Assembly (NCBI GenBank): GCA_934518555.1
Contig: CAKSXW010000057.1
Location: forward strand, 1-12,612
DNA from: an uncultured Faecalibacterium sp.
GTDB lineage: Bacteria; Bacillota; Clostridia; Oscillospirales; Ruminococcaceae
Reading direction: 5' to 3'
DNA: 12,612 nt
The notes beneath the pieces were generated by a model. That model was not told the origin of the DNA. It worked only from the letters and a program-made list of their open reading frames with translations, and ran no database searches. A program made the translations under genes and the position numbers. Below, in pieces: positions 6,331 through 11,833 of this stretch; within the stretch, counting starts at the first letter, position 1, and each line of letters opens with the position of its first letter.

Positions 6331-6921
6331 ATGGCAAAGGCATCCCAGGTCGTGTTACTGGAAAATGAATTTTACATCATCAAAGCCCCCAATGGTAAGG
6401 TGCTGGAAGTAAAGGACTTCAACACGGAGAACGGCGCCGCCATCCAGCTGTGGAGCTATGCAGGCCACCCCTGGCAGCAGTGGCAGTTCGTGGATGCCGG
6501 CGAGGGACGCTGGCGCATCCGCAACCGTTTTACCGGCAAAATGATGGACCTGGCCCTGGGGGGCGTGGTGGAAGGCACCTGGCTCCACCAGTGGAGCCGC
6601 ACCAGCGGCCTGAGCCAGTGCTGGGCCCTGGAGCCCACCCGCAGCGGCCGCACCCGCATCCGCAATGTGCTGGCAGATAAATACATCGACCTGGTGGGCA
6701 TGAACACCGCCAACGGTGCCCAGGCCCAGCTGTGGAACTTTGTGTCCGGCGGCAACCAGGAATGGGAGCTGGTCCGCATCGACCCCGACACGGTCCAGAC
6801 CGGCCGCCAGGCCCAGGAGGTCAAGGACTCCCAGCCTACCCCCAGCCAGCGCAAGCACCAGAATGACCTGGTGCGGAAGCTGAACAACGCCGGCAAGGGC
6901 CGGGCAGGCCGCAAGGCATGA
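6331..6921 (+). CDS. Ricin B-type lectin (beta-trefoil) domain protein, cytoplasmic
   Basis: A 196-residue protein dominated by one ricin-B/beta-trefoil domain (residues about 8-150). Three subdomains are evident, each ending in the QxW hallmark: QQW at 49-51, QCW at 96-98 and QEW at 143-145, a regular spacing of 47. Sugar-site-like segments such as KVLEVKDFNTENGAAIQLW (23-41) and KYIDLVGMNTANGAQAQLW (117-135) repeat almost in register; the second subdomain is less conserved. Residues 151-196 are a hydrophilic tail rich in Gln, Lys and Arg, ending GKGRAGRKA. No signal peptide, membrane segment or catalytic domain is seen, so the protein appears to stay in the cytoplasm. AAAGGAG is 9 bases before the ATG. 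It has its own promoter and terminator. Function is unknown beyond probable glycan binding. Confidence 0.87.
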   Translation: MAKASQVVLLENEFYIIKAPNGKVLEVKDFNTENGAAIQLWSYAGHPWQQWQFVDAGEGRWRIRNRFTGKMMDLALGGVVEGTWLHQWSRTSGLSQCWALEPTRSGRTRIRNVLADKYIDLVGMNTANGAQAQLWNFVSGGNQEWELVRIDPDTVQTGRQAQEVKDSQPTPSQRKHQNDLVRKLNNAGKGRAGRKA

Positions 6922-6954
6922 CCCCCCTGCTGCGATGATCGGGAACCTGTAAGC

Positions 6955-6995
6955 GGCGACCCGGCAGAGCCCAAGGCTTTGCCGGGTCGCCTTTT
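6955..6995 (+). terminator. Rho-independent terminator after the lectin gene
   Basis: GGCGACCCGGCA (6955-6966) pairs perfectly with TGCCGGGTCGCC (6980-6991). A second small stem AGCC/GGCT closes the loop, and TTTT follows at 6992-6995. A second, weaker hairpin (GGGGCA/TGCCCC, 7000-7014) lies just before the next gene's ribosome site. Confidence 0.85.
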
Positions 6996-7037
6996 CCCCG
7001 GGGCAGCCTGCCCCCTGGACCAAAAAGGAGAAGCCCC

Positions 7038-7547
7038 ATGAACCTTGGCGCATTTATGGACCCGGAATACCCCATCTTCAGCACCACCCTGTGCTATCTG
7101 GAACGGCAGGACGCCTACCTGATGCTGCACCGGATCAAAAAGCAGCAGGACTACAACCACGACAAATGGATCGGCGTAGGCGGCAAGTTTGAGCGGTTTG
7201 AAAGCCCGGAGGAGTGCCTGGTGCGGGAGGTCCGGGAGGAAACGGGCCTTACCCTGACCCATTACCGCAGCCGGGGCCTGCTGACCTTTGTGCTGGGCAA
7301 CATGACCGAGTTCATCCACCTGTACACCGCCGACGGCTGGGAGGGGGAAATGGTGCAGGGGGACGCCTGCCGGGAAGGGGTGCTGGAGTGGGTGCCCAAG
7401 GCCCGGGTGCCGGAGCTGCCTATCTGGGAAGGGGACAAGATCTTTTTCCGGCTGCTGGAGGAGGACCGGCCCTGGTTCTCGCTGAAGCTGGTGTACCAGG
7501 GGGACACCCTGCAGCAGGCAGTGCTGGACGGAAAACCCCTGCTGTAA
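7038..7547 (+). CDS. Nudix hydrolase, MutT/8-oxo-dGTP diphosphatase-like
   Basis: A 169-residue Nudix enzyme that would cleave a nucleoside diphosphate linked to another moiety, releasing a monophosphate, with Mg2+. The Nudix box is perfect: Gly49, Glu55, Arg63, Glu64, Glu67 and Glu68 in order, closing with TGL (69-71), matching GX5EX7REUXEEXGU. The preceding segment DKWIGVGGKFE resembles the MTH1/MutT branch that sanitises 8-oxo-dGTP, but related enzymes act on ADP-ribose or other nucleotides, so substrate is a guess. AAAGGAG lies 7 bases before ATG 7038, preferred over Met7 at 7056. No clear own promoter is seen after the upstream terminator, so it may depend on read-through from the lectin gene. 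It ends at a bidirectional terminator. Confidence 0.92.
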   Translation: MNLGAFMDPEYPIFSTTLCYLERQDAYLMLHRIKKQQDYNHDKWIGVGGKFERFESPEECLVREVREETGLTLTHYRSRGLLTFVLGNMTEFIHLYTADGWEGEMVQGDACREGVLEWVPKARVPELPIWEGDKIFFRLLEEDRPWFSLKLVYQGDTLQQAVLDGKPLL

Positions 7548-7551
7548 AAAC

Positions 7552-7584
7552 AAAAAAGCCAAGCCCGGAGGCTTGGCCTTTTTT
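7552..7584. terminator. Bidirectional rho-independent terminator between Nudix and PfoR-like genes
   Basis: GCCAAGCC (7558-7565), a CGGA tetraloop and GGCTTGGC (7570-7577) form a compact perfect stem. Six A precede it and six T follow it (7579-7584), so it can work on both strands. The two convergent genes end 5-14 bases from its edges. Confidence 0.93.
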
Positions 7585-7597
7585 ACAGAGAAAAGGA

Positions 7598-8656
7598 TCA
7601 GTTCAGCTTCAGGTCGCCTTCCCGGATCCAGCCCAGCTTGCGCTCCACCTGGCAGAACAGCACACTGAGCACGGCCGGCAGCACGAAGCACAGCAGCACC
7701 ATAGCGGCCCAGTCCATGGGGGTGATGGCAGCCTTGGTTCCGGCGGCAATGTCGTTGACCCAGCCGGTGTACACACCGATCTGGCCCACCAGGCCGCAGG
7801 TGCCCATGCCGGAGGAAACGGCGGCACCGTTCATCTCAAAGTGGAACAGGCAGGTGGCCAGAGGCCCGGTAATGGCACTGGCCAGGGTGGGGGCGATCCA
7901 GATCCGGGGGTTTTTGACGATGTTGCCCATCTGCAGCATACTGGTGCCCAGGCCCTGGCTCACCAGGCCGCCTACGCCGTTCTCCTTGTAGCTCATGACC
8001 GCAAAGCCCACCATCTGGGCGCAGCAGCCGGCCACTGCTGCACCGCCGGCCAGGCCCGTCAGGCCCAGGGCAGCGCAGATGGCAGCAGAGGAGATGGGCA
8101 GGGTCAGGGCTACGCCTACGATCACCGACACCAGGATGCCCATGACCAGGGGAGCCTGCTCGGTGGCCCACATGATCAGGGTGCCCACCTGGCTGGCAGC
8201 AGCACCAATGGGGGCAGCAATCAGCATAGAAAGGCCCACGCCTGCAAAAATGGTCACCAGGGGAGTAGCCAGGATGTCTACCTTGGTCTCCTTGCTGATG
8301 GCCTTGCCCAGCTCAGCAGCTACGATGGCAATGACCAGCACTGCCAGAGGGCCGCCGGCACCGCCCAGGGCGTTGGCAGAGTAGCCTACGGTGATAAGGC
8401 TGAACAGCACCAGCGGGGGGCAGTGCAGGGCCCAGCCAATGGCACAGGCCATGGCAGGGCCGCTCATGGCGGTGGCATAACCGCCCAGGTCCACCAGCAT
8501 CTCCAGGCCGGTCTGCTGGCCCAGGGTCTTGATGATGGTACCGATGAGGAGGCTGGCGAACAGACCCTGTGCCATGGCACCCAGGGCCTCAATGAGGTAC
8601 CGCTGGGGGGTGATGACGATGTCTTTTCGCTTTAAAAAATCTTTCACATTTTCCAT
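7598..8656 (-). CDS. PfoR-like / PTS EIIC-type integral membrane protein
   Basis: A 352-residue, very hydrophobic membrane protein of the PTS_EIIC_2 / COG3641 type (PfoR, first named as a perfringolysin regulator in Clostridium perfringens). The N-terminus MENVKDFLKRKDIVITPQRY followed by a LIEALGAMAQGLFASLLIGT helix is typical. About ten membrane segments can be seen, with Gly/Ala-rich stretches such as GGAGGPLAVLVIAIVAAELG and ITGPLATCLFHFEMNGAAVS. No EIIA or EIIB domain or phosphorylation motif is fused, so transport of a sugar is not shown; the family may be a non-PTS relative of EIIC. AAAGGTG lies 6 bases before the ATG at 8656; a longer open frame to 9022 runs through two promoters. It is a single gene with its own promoter and terminator. 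Confidence 0.85.
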   Translation of the reverse strand: MENVKDFLKRKDIVITPQRYLIEALGAMAQGLFASLLIGTIIKTLGQQTGLEMLVDLGGYATAMSGPAMACAIGWALHCPPLVLFSLITVGYSANALGGAGGPLAVLVIAIVAAELGKAISKETKVDILATPLVTIFAGVGLSMLIAAPIGAAASQVGTLIMWATEQAPLVMGILVSVIVGVALTLPISSAAICAALGLTGLAGGAAVAGCCAQMVGFAVMSYKENGVGGLVSQGLGTSMLQMGNIVKNPRIWIAPTLASAITGPLATCLFHFEMNGAAVSSGMGTCGLVGQIGVYTGWVNDIAAGTKAAITPMDWAAMVLLCFVLPAVLSVLFCQVERKLGWIREGDLKLN

Positions 8657-8707
8657 AAAGAACACCTTTCTTGGCTCTGAACTTACGGTTTGGCGGCAAG
8701 ATCCGCA

Positions 8708-8735
8708 TGACAAGTATAATACCATACACCTGTCA
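8708..8735. promoter_or_regulatory. Dyad-symmetric operator candidate at the PfoR-like gene promoter
   Basis: TGACAAGTATA (8708-8718) and TACACCTGTCA (8725-8735) are inverted copies, 9 of 11 positions matching, around a 6-base centre. The dyad covers the proposed -10 (8716-8721) and part of the spacer, a position suited to a repressor. The binder is not encoded in an obvious way nearby. Confidence 0.5.
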
Positions 8736-8744
8736 AGACAGCAA
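8716..8744 (-). promoter_or_regulatory. Sigma-A promoter of the PfoR-like gene
   Basis: Minus-strand TTGCTG (-35, complement of 8739-8744) and TATTAT (-10, complement of 8716-8721) are 17 bases apart. A TTGACA also occurs (complement of 8731-8736) but has no -10 at a workable distance. Start near 8709 gives a leader of about 53 bases. Confidence 0.6.
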
Positions 8745-8885
8745 GAAAAACCGTGTATTTCTTGGCAAAATCGGAAAAGTTTGGTGTTGTGCAATGATTT
8801 GCCGGAGTAAAACGTGTAGGTTTTGGAGTATTTTTTCAAAGGCTCCTGAGGGGCTGCCGGGGCCCGGAGCCCGGGGGCAGGCTGA

Positions 8886-8914
8886 TTGACGGCAGGCCCG
8901 GCCCGGTGTATACT
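8886..8914 (+). promoter_or_regulatory. Strong sigma-A promoter of the GH25 lysozyme gene
   Basis: TTGACG (8886-8891) and TATACT (8909-8914) are 17 bases apart, and TG stands just before the -10 (GTGTATACT). This is among the closest matches to consensus in the window. Start near 8921 gives a leader of about 82 bases. Confidence 0.82.
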
Positions 8915-9002
8915 AAAACCGTATCGAAAGTGTGATCCGCCGCCCTTTTCCCGGCGGCGCAATATAGTAAAGGACGCAAGGCTTGGAGGCGAAGAAGGCG
9001 GC

Positions 9003-10412
9003 ATGAAACAGATCTGGAACAATAAAAACAGGGCACCTCACAGCACTGGGCGCAGCTGGTACCGGGGGGCAGCCCTGTTCACCATGGCGATGGTATTGGC
9101 GGCAGGGGGCATGACTGCTGCCCTGGACCTGACCGCCTCGGCCCAGGGGCTGGCAGTGGACACCGTAGAGGCAGTGGTCCGGCAGGAGCCGGAGCAGGCT
9201 GCCCCGACTTCCCAGCTCTCCCAGAGCCAGGAGCAGGCCCCGGCGGCAGACACTGCCCCGGCGGCCCCGGTGGAGGAGACTGCCCCGGCAGCAGCCGAGG
9301 CCCCGGCCCAGCAGCCTGCAGAAGCCCCGGACCAGGAGGCCCAGCCGGAGGAGGCTCCGCAGCCGGAGGCTGTACCGGAATTGCCCACCGCCCAGGCCCC
9401 GGACCAGGAAAACAGCGTTGCGACCCTGGCAGCAGAGACCCCGGAGCTGGCGGCCCAGGACCCGGAGGCGGCCCCGGCAGTTACGGATGCCGAGGAAAAT
9501 GCCTCCTCCGGCCACGCCCCTGAGGGCTCGGTACTGCTGACCCCGGAGCAGATCCGGGAGGCCCTGGATTCCGGTGCCCTCACCGAGGTGGAGGCCCAGT
9601 GCATCGACTGGGGAGGGGAGAACGGCTTTTTTGGCTGGCTGTGGGACTGGCTGTTCGGCGGCCGGGACCGGGAGGATTCCGGCTGGGTCACCAAAGGCGG
9701 CAAGACCTATTACTACGATACCTCCACCCACAAAAAGGTCGTTGGCATCCAGACCGTGGACGGTAAGCTCTATTACTTTGACGCCGACGGTGTGATGCAA
9801 AAGGACGTGACCTTTGGGGTGGACGTGTCCAAATACCAGACCAACCTGGACTGGAAGCAGCTGAAAAAATCTGGGGTGAGCTTTGCCATCATCCGCATCG
9901 GCTACCGGGGCTACGGTGCCGCCGGCACCCTGGTGAAGGACCCCATGTTTGAGGAGCACTTTACCAACGCCCGGAACGCCGGCCTGAAGGTAGGCGTCTA
10001 CTTCTTCACCCAGGCTGTCAACGAGAACGAGGCCCGGGAGGAGGCTCAGGGCTGCAACTGGGCCCTGAACGGCCGCAAGCTGGATTATCCCATCTACTAC
10101 GACACCGAGGCCTCCACCTCCTCCAACGGCACCGGCCGTGCCGACGGCCTGGGCAAGGAGGACCGCACCAAGTGCGCCGTGGCTTTCTGCGAGGAAGTCA
10201 AGGCCCTGGGCTACGAGCCCGGTGTGTACGCCTCCACCAACTGGTTCCGCAGCCGGGTGGATCTGGATGTGCTGCGGCAGTACACTCTGTGGAACGCCCA
10301 CTACGGGGTGGCCAGCAGCCCCATTGAATGCGATGTGTGGCAGGGCACCGAGAAGGCCCGGATCAACGGCTATAACGGCCAGCTGGACGCCAACATCAGC
10401 TATCGGCACTGA
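9003..10412 (+). CDS. Secreted GH25 family lysozyme with cell-wall-binding repeats
   Basis: A 469-residue exported muramidase of glycoside hydrolase family 25, which cuts the N-acetylmuramic acid-N-acetylglucosamine bond of peptidoglycan. An Arg/Lys-rich start and a hydrophobic helix (about 22-41) end near an ASA site (45-47), a likely signal peptidase cleavage. Residues about 60-165 are a low-complexity Pro/Ala/Glu/Gln linker. An aromatic patch FFGWLWDWLFGG lies at 209-220. Two choline/glucan-binding-type repeats follow, GWVTKGGKTYYYDT and GIQTVDGKLYYFDADG (about 227-263). The GH25 barrel covers 270-469, with catalytic candidates Asp274 (GVDVSKYQ), Asp367 and Glu369 (YYDTE). I start at ATG 9003, since the signal peptide begins there; GGAGG and AAGG lie 13 and 4 bases before it. 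No phage genes adjoin it, so it is probably a chromosomal cell-wall enzyme and not an endolysin. Confidence 0.92.
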   Translation: MKQIWNNKNRAPHSTGRSWYRGAALFTMAMVLAAGGMTAALDLTASAQGLAVDTVEAVVRQEPEQAAPTSQLSQSQEQAPAADTAPAAPVEETAPAAAEAPAQQPAEAPDQEAQPEEAPQPEAVPELPTAQAPDQENSVATLAAETPELAAQDPEAAPAVTDAEENASSGHAPEGSVLLTPEQIREALDSGALTEVEAQCIDWGGENGFFGWLWDWLFGGRDREDSGWVTKGGKTYYYDTSTHKKVVGIQTVDGKLYYFDADGVMQKDVTFGVDVSKYQTNLDWKQLKKSGVSFAIIRIGYRGYGAAGTLVKDPMFEEHFTNARNAGLKVGVYFFTQAVNENEAREEAQGCNWALNGRKLDYPIYYDTEASTSSNGTGRADGLGKEDRTKCAVAFCEEVKALGYEPGVYASTNWFRSRVDLDVLRQYTLWNAHYGVASSPIECDVWQGTEKARINGYNGQLDANISYRH

Positions 10413-10432
10413 CGAAATACCCCAAAAGACCC

Positions 10433-10475
10433 CAGACCGGAAGGAGCTTTGCGGCTCCCTCCGGTCTGTTTTTTT
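10433..10475 (+). terminator. Rho-independent terminator after the GH25 gene
   Basis: Fifteen bases at 10433-10447 pair with 10454-10468 with one mismatch, loop TTTGCG, followed by seven T (10469-10475). It lies 20 bases after the stop codon. Confidence 0.95.
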
Positions 10476-10555
10476 GCCCGGCATATTGTCCCCGGGCCGG
10501 TGCATACACTGTTGGCAGAGGATGCAAGCACAACTGGTGGGGGAGGCATGGGGAT

Positions 10556-11200
10556 ATGTTTGTGGTGACCTTGAACAAAACGAGCCTGAAAAAGCTGGGT
10601 CTGGGGGCTATGTGCTGTGCGCTGGTGGCCTGCAGTGCCTTGCTGGGGCGGTACATCAGCACCCGGGCCGTGTCGGCGGCAGCGTCGGTGGGCCGCATCG
10701 AAAGTGCCCAGGACATCCAGACCTGGTTTGCAGGCTACGGCCTGGAGGTGGATGGGGCTTCCATTACTGCCGATAAGGTCAAGATCCCCCGGAAATGGGA
10801 CGACAGCTTTTCGGCCTTTAATGGGGTAGTCAAGCAGAGCGGACTGGACCTGACCCGGTGCAAGGGCAAAACGGTGGAAAAGTGGACGGCCCTGATCCCG
10901 GCAGCCAGCAGCGGCGACACCAGCCGCTACGGGGTGCTGCTGGTGTGGCGGAAAAAGGCCATGGGGGCCTACCTGCTGGAGCGGCCCTCCGGGGTGGTGG
11001 TAGGGCTGGAGGACCTGCAGGCGGCCCGGGCCCAGCAGACCTCCGGGGAGGACTTCAGCGGAGACTGGGGCGAACGCCATGACGAGGAGCTGACAGACCC
11101 GGCGGCCCAGACCTCCGGAGACCCGGAGCCCGGGGAGCAGCCCCCGGCAACGGAGCTGGTGGACCTGCCCCTGGACGCCCAGGGCTACCCGGTGGAGTAA
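10556..11200 (+). CDS. DUF4830 domain-containing membrane-anchored protein
   Basis: A 214-residue protein of unknown function. The N-terminus stays positive (LNKTSLKK) before one hydrophobic helix (about 14-31, GLGAMCCALVACSALLGRYI), so the bulk should lie outside the membrane. Residues about 48-150 match my memory of DUF4830: the FAGYGLEVDG opening, KIPRKWDDSFSAFNGVVKQSG, the DLTRCKGKTVEKWTA strand, GVLLVWRKKAMGAYLLE and a closing GLEDL. The C-terminal 60 residues are acidic and Pro/Gly-rich without predicted fold. GGGGGAGG ends 10 bases before the ATG at 10556. An ATG at 10548 opens a frame that stops after six codons. It follows the GH25 gene but a strong terminator lies between; I find only a weak promoter. 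A role in the cell envelope is plausible from its topology only. Confidence 0.78.
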   Translation: MFVVTLNKTSLKKLGLGAMCCALVACSALLGRYISTRAVSAAASVGRIESAQDIQTWFAGYGLEVDGASITADKVKIPRKWDDSFSAFNGVVKQSGLDLTRCKGKTVEKWTALIPAASSGDTSRYGVLLVWRKKAMGAYLLERPSGVVVGLEDLQAARAQQTSGEDFSGDWGERHDEELTDPAAQTSGDPEPGEQPPATELVDLPLDAQGYPVE

Positions 11201-11214
11201 GGCCCCAAGACCCC

Positions 11215-11250
11215 AAAGCGGCGCAGCCGGCAGCGGCACGCCGCTTTTTT
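11215..11250 (+). terminator. Rho-independent terminator after the DUF4830 gene
   Basis: AAAGCGGCG (11215-11223) pairs with CGCCGCTTT (11239-11247) across a 15-base loop, and a run of six T covers 11245-11250. It lies 14 bases after the stop codon. Confidence 0.88.
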
Positions 11251-11494
11251 GCGGCAGGGGGCGCAAACTGCACAATTTTTGCAAACAAACTGAAAAAAAT
11301 GTAAAAAACGGGAATTTTTGATGCGGCAATATGTTAAATTGTACTAAAATTTCATCCTAAAAATCAGCAATATGGAACGGTGCAAAAACCCCGGGCAGGG
11401 TTTATAATAGTGGTATAAACTTTCCTCATAGTTTACACTGTGTGCGCTGAATGTGCAGCGCCAGCCGAGGAAATGCAAGTAAGGAGAAATGATC
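11251..11494 (+). promoter_or_regulatory. AT-rich leader and promoter region of ptsH
   Basis: This gene-free stretch is far more AT-rich than its surroundings. The best promoter is TATAAT at 11403-11408, with GTGCAA at 11380-11385 as a poor -35, 17 bases away. A second -10-like TATAAA (11414-11419) carries an extended TGG. Upstream are two copies of GCAATATG (11326-11333, 11367-11374) 41 bases apart. Downstream is a 6-bp hairpin, GCGCTG/CAGCGC (11444-11461), shortly before the ribosome site. I find no clear cre (CcpA) box. The long AT-rich upstream region would suit a strong, highly expressed promoter with A-tracts. Confidence 0.6.
11413..11438. promoter_or_regulatory. Dyad element in the early ptsH leader
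   Basis: GTATAAACT (11413-11421) and AGTTTACAC (11430-11438) are inverted copies, 8 of 9 positions, around an 8-base centre. It begins 5 bases after the -10, so it straddles the likely start point. It may be an operator or a 5'-end stem that protects the transcript. Confidence 0.45.
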
Positions 11495-11752
11495 ATGAAG
11501 GAATTCCAGTATACCATTCAGGATGCCTGCGGCATCCATGCTCGTCCCGCCGGCCTGCTGGTCAAGACCGTGAAGGGCTTTGCAAGCTCCGCCACCCTGG
11601 AAAAGGACGGCAAGAGCTGCGATATGCGGAAGCTGATGGCTCTGATGGGCATGGGCGTCAAGCAGGGCGAGACCATCACCATCAAGGTGGAAGGCGATGA
11701 CGAAGAGGCAGCCGCCGCAGCAATTCAGAAGTTCCTCACCGAGAACGTCTGA
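11495..11752 (+). CDS. ptsH: HPr, phosphocarrier protein of the PTS
   Basis: An 85-residue HPr that accepts phosphate from Enzyme I on a histidine and hands it to sugar-specific EIIA domains in the cytoplasm. From ATG 11495 the active-site motif CGIHARPAGLLV puts the phosphorylated histidine at position 15, the classical number. This start has AAGGAG 8 bases upstream; an ATG at 11489 would leave 2. The regulatory-site region reads GKSCDMRKLMALMGMG (39-54), so position 46, a serine phosphorylated by HPr kinase in most Firmicutes, is Lys46. The hydrophobic patch MALMGMG that contacts Enzyme I and CcpA is otherwise kept. It is the first gene of the ptsH-ptsI unit, 81 bases before ptsI, and its transcript meets a terminator-like hairpin after the stop. 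Confidence 0.96.
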   Translation: MKEFQYTIQDACGIHARPAGLLVKTVKGFASSATLEKDGKSCDMRKLMALMGMGVKQGETITIKVEGDDEEAAAAAIQKFLTENV

Positions 11753-11767
11753 TCACGCCGTGATGCC

Positions 11768-11804
11768 GGGGCCCTTGCGGAGTGATCTGCGAGGGCCCCT
11801 TTTT
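11768..11804 (+). terminator. Terminator or attenuator between ptsH and ptsI
   Basis: GGGGCCCTTGC (11768-11778) pairs with GCGAGGGCCCC (11789-11799) with one G-U pair, loop of 10 bases, followed by TTTTT (11800-11804). ptsI starts 30 bases after it and I see no promoter in between, so some polymerase must read through. Confidence 0.85.
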
Positions 11805-11833
11805 GATTTTAGAGAGGAAGAAGGAGCAACGCA

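Larger units (their letters stand above)
8657..9002. other. Divergent promoter region between the PfoR-like and GH25 genes
   Basis: This 346-base gene-free stretch holds the two leaders and promoters listed separately. The central 8745-8885 part contains AT-rich DNA and then a GC-rich block (8847-8882) able to fold (CTGCC/GGCAG outer, GGGC/GCCC inner) just before the GH25 -35. The GH25 leader carries a 7-bp hairpin, CGCCGCC (8938-8944) with GGCGGCG (8953-8959). It has no T run, so it is a leader structure rather than a terminator. I see no small gene or riboswitch here. Confidence 0.7.

Noticed and set aside
8731..8736. A consensus TTGACA on the minus strand as -35 of the PfoR-like gene
   Set aside because: No -10-like hexamer lies 16-18 bases downstream; the TTGCTG-17-TATTAT pair fits better.
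9003..10412. GH25 lysozyme as a prophage endolysin
   Set aside because: There is no holin, tail or capsid gene around it, and it has a Sec-type signal peptide and long linker; flanking genes are chromosomal housekeeping or accessory genes.
8913..10505. A 530-codon minus-strand open frame opposite the GH25 gene
   Set aside because: Its translation is low-complexity Gly/Leu/Arg, it overlaps the GH25 promoter and terminator, and the plus frame has a signal peptide and catalytic motifs.
10548..10568. A six-codon upstream frame overlapping the DUF4830 start
   Set aside because: The peptide is too short to judge and the ATG at 10548 lies only 2 bases after the GGAGG, too close for good initiation.
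11251..11494. A cre (CcpA) site in the ptsH leader
   Set aside because: No stretch reads as a good match to TGWAANCGNTNWCA; the dyads present have different half-sites.
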